Part shown: in pieces, positions 7,032 to 12,369 of the stretch | Layout: every line of letters starts with the position of its first letter | How positions within the stretch are numbered: position 1 is the stretch's first letter | Assembly (NCBI GenBank): GCA_019695455.1 | Contig: JAEUAC010000159.1 | Location: 1 to 12,369 of the forward strand | Length of the DNA stretch: 12,369 nt | From: Methylorubrum extorquens | GTDB lineage: Bacteria; Pseudomonadota; Alphaproteobacteria; Rhizobiales; Beijerinckiaceae | Direction of reading: 5' to 3' | Notes under the pieces: generated by a model | The model's database searches: none | Told to the model about the DNA's origin: nothing | Seen by the model: only the letters and a program-made list of their open reading frames with translations | Program-made: the position numbers and the translations under genes

Positions 7032-7484
7032 ATGACGCTCCCCGTGATCTTCATCCTCAACGGGCCGAACCTGAACCTGCTCGGCGAGCGGGAGCCGCAC
7101 ATCTACGGCTCCGTCACCCTGTCCGAGATCGAGGCCCGCTCCCGCGCCCGCGCCGAGACGCGGGGTCTGGCGATCGAGTTCCGGCAGACGAACTACGAGG
7201 GCGCCCTGATCGAGAGCGTGCACGAGGCCCGCAAGGCGGCCGCCGGCATCGTCATCAACCCGGCCGGCTTCAGCTTCACGTCGATCGCATTGCTCGACGC
7301 GCTGAAGATGTTCGACGGCCCGAAGATCGAGCTGCACATCTCCAACATCCACAAGCGGGAGGAGATCTACCACCACTCGCTCGTCTCGAAGACGGCGACC
7401 GCCGTGATCGCCGGCCTCGGCCCATCGGGCTACGAGATCGCCATCGACGCGATGCGCATGCTGATCGACGAGTCGCGGGCCTGA
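7032..7484 (+). CDS. aroQ: Type II 3-dehydroquinate dehydratase homologue with altered active site
   Basis: A 150-residue protein with the type II (AroQ) dehydroquinase fold, which normally dehydrates 3-dehydroquinate to 3-dehydroshikimate as a dodecamer. It has the expected length and motifs: NGPNLNLLGEREPHIYG at 10-26 with lid Arg20 and base Tyr25, QTNYEG at 52-57, INPAG at 75-79 with Asn76, ELHISNIHKREE at 100-111 with His102 and Arg109. Two usual active-site residues differ. The His of the GxxHTS motif is Phe82 (GFSFTS) and the Arg of REEFR is Tyr113 (REEIYHHS). The DNA at both codons reads TTC and TAC unambiguously. It lies 61 bp after the ABC ATPase on the same strand, not among aromatic biosynthesis genes, so it probably serves the imported compound. 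The gene symbol reflects family, not proven activity. A GTG at 7017 would add five residues; neither start has a strong ribosome binding site. Confidence 0.85.
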   Translation: MTLPVIFILNGPNLNLLGEREPHIYGSVTLSEIEARSRARAETRGLAIEFRQTNYEGALIESVHEARKAAAGIVINPAGFSFTSIALLDALKMFDGPKIELHISNIHKREEIYHHSLVSKTATAVIAGLGPSGYEIAIDAMRMLIDESRA

Positions 7485-7972
7485 CGCAGGCTGCAACCGG
7501 GGGTCGCGCCTTTCCGCATCCGGTCGGTCGCGATGTGGGCCGGAACCGCTCTCCGACGGCGACCTCCTCCAGGTGATGACGTCCACGCAAGGAGCGCGAC
7601 GCGCGGCCGCGCCCGCTGCGCCTGGCGTGGCGCCGAGGACGCTTAGCGCCAGATCAGCCGCTGGTGGTCGATCCCGTGCGACGGCCGCCATCGAGACGAC
7701 GCGCGACCCGAGCCGATGCGGCATCATCCGACGAGGGTAGCGCCCAATCGATCCGGAAGCCGTCTCCTTCGGGACAACTTGGAGCGGCGGCGGCGCACAG
7801 GTCCCCTCCCTATTGCGGTCCGGTCCTAGCCTTCCGACGTCTTCGCCGGGTGTCGCGCACAAGTGCGGTGTGTCAAGGCCGCGCGCGACGGATCTTGGGA
7901 GCCGAGGCCAGACGAAGGTACGGCGCCATCCCTTGCCTCGGAGACGCTTAACGCGTTCAATTTCTGATCGAA

Positions 7973-7992
7973 CCTCACCCGTTTGGATGAGG
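7973..7992. promoter_or_regulatory. Imperfect inverted repeat / hairpin
   Basis: CCTCA-c-CC and GG-a-TGAGG pair around the loop GTTT, giving seven base pairs with one internal mismatch. It lies about 200 bp before the membrane protein gene. No T-run follows. It could be an operator or a small RNA stem; the call rests on symmetry only. Confidence 0.25.
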
Positions 7993-8055
7993 CCGAACAC
8001 AGACCGAACGTGCATTGTCCCGGGGGAGTTGAAACGGGATTGCTTCCCAGTCCTC

Positions 8056-8076
8056 GCGGACGAAACGTTTCTCCGC
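8056..8076. promoter_or_regulatory. Near-perfect palindrome around GAAACGTTTC
   Basis: A perfect 10-bp palindrome GAAACGTTTC (8062-8071) is flanked by GCGGA (8056-8060) and TCCGC (8072-8076), also complementary, with one extra C at 8061. With no loop in the centre it suits a dimeric protein binding site better than an RNA hairpin. It is about 110 bp upstream of the membrane protein/LuxR pair, whose regulator could be its ligand. Confidence 0.35.
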
Positions 8077-8187
8077 CTTCGTCGTCCGACCATCAAGACG
8101 TCCAGAAGCGCCTAATCTCGTTCCGACCTGACGATCAATCAGACTCATCAGTCGTTTGTGATGTATCCGGAGAGTAAGGGAGATGAA

Positions 8188-8460
8188 GTGGCGACCGACA
8201 TCAACGCGCTCGTAGCGGTGATCGGGATTGGACTCATCGCCGGGCTGTTCCTCGACGTTGTCGCCTTCCTGCTCGTCGTCGTCACGCCGACGCTGGTCGT
8301 GGTCGCCGCGACCGTCGCTTTGTCGTCCTCGATGTCCGCCTGGCTGATCCCGACGGCCTGGATCGCGCAGCAGGCGGCCTATCTGCTCGTGCTCCATCTC
8401 GCGCGTCCGAGAACGTACCGACACGTGCTTGAGCGCGTCCGAGTCATGATGAAGCTTTGA
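8188..8460 (+). CDS. Small membrane protein, function unknown
   Basis: A 90-residue hydrophobic protein I do not recognise. Three membrane segments are likely at about 6-32, 34-50 and 52-72, followed by a basic tail (ARPRTYRHVLERVRVMMKL, 72-90) that should be cytoplasmic. The GTG at 8188 is preferred because AAGGGAG lies 5 nt upstream. The in-frame ATG at 8161 would add nine polar residues and has no ribosome binding site. The stop codon overlaps the TTG start of the next gene (TTGA), so the two products are probably made together. A membrane-anchored partner or signal input for the regulator is an inference. Codon use is less GC-biased than in the transporter genes. Confidence 0.6.
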   Translation: MATDINALVAVIGIGLIAGLFLDVVAFLLVVVTPTLVVVAATVALSSSMSAWLIPTAWIAQQAAYLLVLHLARPRTYRHVLERVRVMMKL

Positions 8461-9059
8461 GCAGGCCAGCCGATGACCGCCTTGCGCTGGAGCGGGCGAG
8501 CGAAATTCTCGGCCACCTCGACATCGGGGTGCTTGCGCTCGACCAGACGGGGCGAGTAGCGTTCTATAATTCTCGTGCGAAATCCATGTTCAGCGATGAC
8601 ATGCGGGTGGTCCGATCTACCGTGACCTTCACCGATCCGACCCATTCCTCGCTTTATACAGAGCACGTCAACGCCCTGCGGGCGGCCGGCGGCCGGTCCG
8701 AGGCGGCCGTCGCGTCCATGGTGATCGCGAGGTCCGACGCGCCGCCCTTGCTGATCAAGTTCGTGCCGAACATCGGCCCGGCCGCGACATCCATCGAGAG
8801 CCTGAGCGGCTTCGTGGTCCTGCGGCCGGTCGAAGCCTACAACAACGTCTCGGAATCCCGCGTTCGCGCCGCCTTCAACCTGACGGCCAGCGAGGCGCGA
8901 CTGGCGGCCCGGCTGTCGAGCGGCGCCACCCTCGCGGAGGTCGCCGACGACCTGCACATCTCCATCAACACGGCACGGGCGCACCTCCGCACGATCTTCC
9001 AGAAGACGAACACGAAGCGGCAGAGCCAGCTGATCGCCTTGCTGAGTTCGCTTGCGTGA
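8457..9059 (+). CDS. LuxR-type HTH regulator with PAS-like N-terminal domain (short form)
   Basis: A 200-residue regulator. Residues about 14-124 look like a PAS-type fold (LGHLDIGVLALDQTGRVAFYN is a typical opening). The LuxR/GerE HTH covers about 140-200, with NLTASEARLAARL, the turn LHISINTARAHLRTIF and KTNTKRQSQLIALL. There is no phospho-receiver domain or acyl-homoserine-lactone domain. An in-frame stop at 8430-8432 rules out a longer N-terminus, and the first start codon is TTG 8457, which overlaps the stop of the membrane protein gene. No clear ribosome binding site is present, so it may depend on coupling. It matches the C-terminal half of the next regulator, lacking about 170 N-terminal residues. 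Bases around 8560-8600 are AT-rich for this window, which may hint at transfer. Confidence 0.82.
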   Translation: MSRPADDRLALERASEILGHLDIGVLALDQTGRVAFYNSRAKSMFSDDMRVVRSTVTFTDPTHSSLYTEHVNALRAAGGRSEAAVASMVIARSDAPPLLIKFVPNIGPAATSIESLSGFVVLRPVEAYNNVSESRVRAAFNLTASEARLAARLSSGATLAEVADDLHISINTARAHLRTIFQKTNTKRQSQLIALLSSLA

Positions 9060-9165
9060 TCTGCGCCGGCCCGAGGGGTGACGTCGTGCGGACGGACGGA
9101 TCGGCGGCACATCGCCGGCCCGGCTCCGCGGTCCCGGCCGGCCGGCCGCGTCCGACCCCGTCGCC
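9060..9165. other. GC-rich spacer between the two LuxR-type genes
   Basis: This 106-bp gap contains a CGGCG/CGCCG hairpin (9102-9117) and a 14-bp self-complementary CCGG run (9135-9148). The arms could form alternative stems, possibly ending the first LuxR transcript. There is no T-run and no Shine-Dalgarno before the ATG at 9166. Confidence 0.3.
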
Positions 9166-10257
9166 ATGAGCCGACCGCTCGACCTCGCGCTCGCCGTCCG
9201 CCACCTCGACGACGTCGTGGCGGATCCTCGCGTCTGGCGGACCGCCCTCGACGAGGTCGCCGACGTCATGGGCGCGCGCGGCGCGATGCTGCTGAACCCC
9301 GCCAACCAGGGGATGGACATGCCGTTCAGCGCGGATCTGGCGGAGGCCCTGTCGATCTTCGTCAGCGAAGGCTGGGTCGGTTCGGAACCGCGGCGGCGCG
9401 TCATCCCCATGCTCCTCCGGGACGGGGCCGCCATCGAGGAGACGGTCTTCACGCTGGACGAGATCAAGACCCTGCCGTTCTATCGCGACTTCTCCGCCCG
9501 GGTGGACCTGCCCTGGTGGGGGGTCGTCGGCTTCAACGACGGCACGGACCGCTACGGCCTCTCGGTCCTGAGATCCGCGCGCCAGGGCGCCCTGGACCGC
9601 GACGATCTCGCCAACCTGAAGCGGTTCTCCCAGCGCCTCAGCGACGTCGCCACCCTCTCGCGCGCGGCCGGGCGGGAGGGACTGGCCTCGGTCGGCGACG
9701 TCCTGGGACAGCTCGGCCTCGCCGCGATCGCGGTCGATCGCTTCGGCCTCGTCCTGGACTGGAACCGTCGGGCGGACGCCTGCTTCGGCGACGGATTCAG
9801 GATCGTCTCCCGCACCCTGCGCATCAGCGACCCCGCCGCCGCCGCGACGTACGAGGGTGCCGCGGCCCGGCTCTGCTGGCTCCTCGACGGAGCGCCGCTC
9901 GGCTGCGAGCCCTTCGTCGTCAAGCGCCGGACCCGCCCGCACCTGCTCGTGAAGATGGTCCCGGTCTCCGGCAGCGCCAGGATGCCGTTCGGGGGAGCGC
10001 GCGCGCTCGTTCTCGTCTCGCCGGTGGCGACCGCCGGCCAGGCCGTCGAGCCCCGGCTCCTGCGACAGGCCTTCGGCCTCACGCCGTCGGAGGCCGGGGT
10101 CGCGGCCCGCCTGGCGACCGGTCGATCCCTGCGGGAGATCGCCGAGAATTCAGGCCTGTCGGTCAACACGGTCCGCACGCATCTGCGGACCATCTTCGAG
10201 AAGACGCGGACCCGTCGCCAAGGGGAACTCGTGACCCTCCTGGGCTCGCTCGCCTGA
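9166..10257 (+). CDS. LuxR-type HTH regulator with N-terminal sensory region and PAS-like domain (long form)
   Basis: A 363-residue regulator in three parts. An N-terminal region at about 1-170 is of unknown type, possibly GAF-like (it contains LPFYRDFSARVDLPWWGVVGF at 103-123). A PAS-like region follows at about 176-286 (LGLAAIAVDRFGLVLDWN). The LuxR/GerE HTH is at about 302-363, with LTPSEAGVAARL, LSVNTVRTHLRTIF and KTRTRRQGELVTLL. The last 66 residues are identical to the preceding regulator at 37 positions by hand alignment, without gaps, so the two are paralogues. No receiver or autoinducer-binding domain is recognisable, so the signal is unknown. Translation starts at ATG 9166 without a clear ribosome binding site. 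It is convergent with guaA, leaving only 23 bp between stop codons. Confidence 0.86.
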   Translation: MSRPLDLALAVRHLDDVVADPRVWRTALDEVADVMGARGAMLLNPANQGMDMPFSADLAEALSIFVSEGWVGSEPRRRVIPMLLRDGAAIEETVFTLDEIKTLPFYRDFSARVDLPWWGVVGFNDGTDRYGLSVLRSARQGALDRDDLANLKRFSQRLSDVATLSRAAGREGLASVGDVLGQLGLAAIAVDRFGLVLDWNRRADACFGDGFRIVSRTLRISDPAAAATYEGAAARLCWLLDGAPLGCEPFVVKRRTRPHLLVKMVPVSGSARMPFGGARALVLVSPVATAGQAVEPRLLRQAFGLTPSEAGVAARLATGRSLREIAENSGLSVNTVRTHLRTIFEKTRTRRQGELVTLLGSLA

Positions 10258-10280
10258 CGGCGCGAACCGCGAGGCTCGGC

Positions 10281-11840
10281 TCACTCCCACTCGATCGTGC
10301 CGGGCGGCTTCGACGTGACGTCGTAGGTCACGCGGTTGATGCCCTTCACCTCGTTCACGATCCGAGCGGAGACGCGCGCCAGGAACGCCATGTCGAACGG
10401 GTAGAAATCCGCCGTCATGCCGTCCACGGACGTGACGGCGCGGAGCGCGCAGACGTGGTCGTAGGTGCGGCCGTCGCCCATGACGCCCACGGTCTTGACG
10501 GGCAGCAGCACCGCGAAGGCCTGCCAGATGGTGTCGTAGAGGCCGGCCTTGCGGATCTCGTCGAGGTAGACGGCGTCCGCCTTGCGGAGGATGTCGAGCC
10601 CCTCGCGCGAGATCGCGCCGGGGCAGCGGATGGCGAGGCCGGGCCCCGGGAAGGGATGGCGCCCGACGAAGGCCGCCGGCAGGCCGAGCTCGCGGCCGAG
10701 GACGCGCACCTCGTCCTTGAAGAGCTCGCGCAGCGGCTCGACGAGCGTCATGTTCATGCGCTCGGGCAGGCCGCCCACGTTGTGGTGGCTCTTGATCGTG
10801 ACGGAGGGTCCCCCCGAGAAGGACACGCTCTCGATGACGTCCGGATAGAGCGTGCCCTGCGCCAGGAACTCGGCGCCGCCGATCCGCTTCGCCTCGATCT
10901 CGAAGGTCTCGACGAACAGCCGGCCGATCGTCTTCCGCTTCACCTCCGGGTCCGACACGCCCTCCAGGGCGGACAGGAAGGTCTCCTCCGCCCGCACGTG
11001 GACGAGCGGGATGTTGTAATGGTCGCGGAAGAGGCCGACGACCTCCTCGGCCTCGCCCATCCTGAGGAGGCCGTGGTCCACGAAGACGCAGGTCAGCTGC
11101 TCGCCGATAGCCTCGTGGATAAGGACGGCCGCGACCGCCGAATCCACCCCGCCCGACAGGCCGCAGATGACGCGGCCCGCGCCGACCTGAGCCCGGATGC
11201 GCGCCACGGCCTCCTCGCGGAACGCGCCCATGGACCAGTCGCCGACGCAGCCGGCGATGTCGCGCACGAAGTTGCGGATGAGGAGCGCGCCCTGCGGCGT
11301 ATGCGCCACCTCGGGGTGGAACTGCACCGCGTAGAGCTTGCGACCCTCGTCGGCCACGATGGCGAAGGGCGCGTTGTCCGAGGCGGCGAGCGGCTCGAAG
11401 CCGTCGGGTAGCTTCGTCACCCGGTCGCCGTGGCTCATCCAGACCGGGTATTTGTGGCCGACATGCCAGACGCCCCGGTAGAGCGGGCTGTCGGCGAAGA
11501 TCTCGATCTCGGAACGGCCGAATTCGGCATGGTGCCCGCCCTCGACCTCGCCGCCGAGCTGGGCGGCCATGGTCTGCTGGCCGTAGCAGATGCCGAACAC
11601 CGGCACGCCCTCCGCGAAGATGTCCTGCGGCGCCCGCGGGCTCTCGGCGAGGGTCACGGATTCCGGCGAGCCCGACAGGATCACGCCCTTCGGCCTCAGG
11701 CGCCGGAACGCCTCCCCGGCCTTCTGGAAGGGCACGACCTCGGAATAGACGCCCTCCTCCCGCACGCGACGCGCGATGAGCTGCGTCACCTGCGAGCCGA
11801 AATCGATGATGAGGATGGTGTCGTGCTGCGGGGTGGTCAT
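10281..11840 (-). CDS. guaA: GMP synthase (glutamine-hydrolysing)
   Basis: A 519-residue cytoplasmic enzyme that converts XMP, ATP and glutamine to GMP, the last step of de novo guanine nucleotide synthesis. The N-terminal class I glutaminase starts ILIIDFGSQVTQLIARRVRE and carries the triad Cys85 (GICYGQQ), His175 and Glu177 (FHPEV). The ATP pyrophosphatase domain has the P-loop SGGVDS at 229-234 and VDHGLLR at 254-260. The dimerisation domain ends in KPPGTIEWE. Length and motif order are complete. The ATG at 11840 matches the family N-terminus; it overlaps the toxin stop codon (ATGA, 11837-11840), and no Shine-Dalgarno sequence is visible in the 20 nt before it, which suggests translational coupling to the toxin gene. 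Confidence 0.98.
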   Translation of the reverse strand: MTTPQHDTILIIDFGSQVTQLIARRVREEGVYSEVVPFQKAGEAFRRLRPKGVILSGSPESVTLAESPRAPQDIFAEGVPVFGICYGQQTMAAQLGGEVEGGHHAEFGRSEIEIFADSPLYRGVWHVGHKYPVWMSHGDRVTKLPDGFEPLAASDNAPFAIVADEGRKLYAVQFHPEVAHTPQGALLIRNFVRDIAGCVGDWSMGAFREEAVARIRAQVGAGRVICGLSGGVDSAVAAVLIHEAIGEQLTCVFVDHGLLRMGEAEEVVGLFRDHYNIPLVHVRAEETFLSALEGVSDPEVKRKTIGRLFVETFEIEAKRIGGAEFLAQGTLYPDVIESVSFSGGPSVTIKSHHNVGGLPERMNMTLVEPLRELFKDEVRVLGRELGLPAAFVGRHPFPGPGLAIRCPGAISREGLDILRKADAVYLDEIRKAGLYDTIWQAFAVLLPVKTVGVMGDGRTYDHVCALRAVTSVDGMTADFYPFDMAFLARVSARIVNEVKGINRVTYDVTSKPPGTIEWE

Positions 11841-12268
11841 GATGCGGTGGGCGCTCGGCTGAGGAGGATCGCGGCGCCATCCCAATCGTGGAAGCGGCTG
11901 CAGGCGCGGACGAGTTCGGCATCGGCCGTCAGGACGGACACGCCCAGCCGCCTGCCGAGGGCCAGGTAGACGCAGTCGTAGATCGGATGCCGGAGCTTGC
12001 GGGCGATGGCAACGGCCTCGTCGACGAGATCGAGCGTGGGAACCAGGGGACGGCACCCCGCCCGCAACGTCTGCACCACATCCTCGATCTGCAGGGGATC
12101 GAACGCGCGATGCGCAGCTGCCTTCAGGCGAGCGCTCGCGACTTCGAGAAGGATTAGATCCGGCGCCGCGAACTCCCCGGCCGCCTCGATCGCCTCGTAG
12201 GCTTGCTCGCTGTCGGGCTCCTGCAGAACGAGCTTGGCCGCGACACTCGCGTCCAGAACGAGCATCAT
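11837..12268 (-). CDS. vapC: PIN-domain toxin, VapC family (type II toxin-antitoxin)
   Basis: A 143-residue PIN-domain ribonuclease. The four acidic residues expected to bind Mg2+ are present: Asp6 (LVLDASVAAK), Glu42 (LILLEVASA), Asp98 (YDCVYLALG) and Asp116 (LTADAEL). Length suits VapC, which typically cuts tRNA or rRNA, though this target is unknown. All catalytic positions are intact, so the toxin is not visibly dead. The start overlaps the stop of the upstream antitoxin frame (ATGA at 12268-12265). A second ATG at 12265, 3 nt beyond GGAG-ATG, would give the more usual MLVLDAS start. The stop overlaps the guaA start, an unusual link of a toxin gene to a housekeeping gene. Confidence 0.85.
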   Translation of the reverse strand: MMLVLDASVAAKLVLQEPDSEQAYEAIEAAGEFAAPDLILLEVASARLKAAAHRAFDPLQIEDVVQTLRAGCRPLVPTLDLVDEAVAIARKLRHPIYDCVYLALGRRLGVSVLTADAELVRACSRFHDWDGAAILLSRAPTAS

Positions 12269-12369
12269 CTCCGAGTCCGGTCCTCTCGGATGGACGCGGT
12301 GGCGTCGAAGGGAGGAAGCCCCCGACCCGATCGCCGAATGAGCCGAAGCCGGTCGAGCGCGCGGTTCGA
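12265..12369 (-). CDS. Antitoxin of the VapC pair (C-terminal part, cut by window edge)
   Basis: The last 34 codons of a gene entering from the right edge, open without a stop up to the boundary. The visible C-terminus is rich in Arg and ends LIRRSGRGLPPFDATASIRE followed by a short basic tail. Basic, probably disordered ends containing a Leu-Pro stretch are usual in VapB-type antitoxins, where this part wraps the PIN active site. The stop TGA (12267-12265) overlaps the toxin ATG in the ATGA manner typical of such operons. The DNA-binding N-terminus is outside the window, so the antitoxin subfamily cannot be named. Confidence 0.65.
   Translation of the reverse strand, partial: SNRALDRLRLIRRSGRGLPPFDATASIREDRTRR

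Larger units (their letters stand above)
7485..8187. other. 703-bp region without a convincing gene
   Basis: Nothing here reads as a real protein: the open frames of 60-100 codons on the plus strand are rich in Arg, Ser and Pro, have no ribosome binding site and resemble no family. Composition drifts to visibly lower GC from about 7900 onward, as does the start of the following genes. The stretch holds two inverted repeats (listed separately) and a perfect AACGCGTT palindrome at 7950-7957. It probably contains the promoter of the downstream membrane protein. A small RNA or decayed gene remnant is possible but not supported. Confidence 0.5.

Noticed and set aside
7479..7491. GCCTG-acg-CAGGC hairpin across the stop codon of the dehydroquinase-like gene, considered as a terminator.
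   Set aside because: Only five base pairs, overlapping coding sequence, and no T-run follows.
7664..7951. A 95-codon plus-strand open frame in the gene-poor region.
   Set aside because: It has no ribosome binding site, a random-looking Arg/Ser/Pro composition and no recognisable motif.
7813..8115. A 100-codon plus-strand open frame considered as a transposase or phage remnant.
   Set aside because: No catalytic motif, terminal repeat or target duplication was found to support this.
9064..9122. Direct repeat CGCCGGCCCG at 9064 and 9113.
   Set aside because: Ten bases of pure G/C in a very GC-rich spacer are expected by chance; no further copies were seen.
9078..11411. A 777-codon plus-strand frame crossing the long LuxR-type gene and much of guaA.
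   Set aside because: It runs in the wrong frame of the regulator and then antisense to guaA. The composition is that of a shadow, with no domain visible.

Overview
The window is GC-rich (roughly 70 % by eye) and looks like chromosome from a hyphomicrobial alphaproteobacterium. A Methylobacteriaceae-like lineage would fit, but that is inferred from composition and gene families, not from a marker gene. No rRNA, tRNA, CRISPR array or intact mobile element was seen.

Left part (1-1953): a PLP-dependent Cys/Met-metabolism enzyme of the cystathionine gamma-synthase family (minus strand) is divergent from a DUF1810 protein (plus strand). The enzyme's leader contains an inverted repeat that would bury its own Shine-Dalgarno sequence.

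Middle part (1978-7484): one functional block built around a divergent control region. On the minus strand lie a GntR/FCD regulator and a Gfo/Idh/MocA oxidoreductase, with a short spacer and an overlapping alternative start. On the plus strand lie two polar amino-acid-type ABC permeases, a periplasmic binding protein with a Tat-like signal, an ABC ATPase and a type II 3-dehydroquinate dehydratase homologue. The dehydratase homologue keeps the lid Arg and base Tyr but lacks two usual active-site residues (His to Phe, Arg to Tyr). The block reads as a regulated uptake and catabolic system for a small carboxylated, possibly cyclic, compound. The substrate cannot be read from sequence.

Right-middle part (7485-10257): a 703-bp stretch without a convincing gene carries two inverted repeats. 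It is followed by a 90-residue membrane protein whose stop codon overlaps the TTG start of a short PAS-like/LuxR-HTH regulator, and then by a longer homologue of that regulator. The two share 37 of 66 C-terminal residues by hand alignment.

Right end (10281-12369, minus strand): a cut-off antitoxin gene, a PIN-domain (VapC-type) toxin and guaA (GMP synthase) form a chain of 4-nt ATGA overlaps. guaA has no visible Shine-Dalgarno sequence, so its translation may depend on ribosomes finishing the toxin gene.
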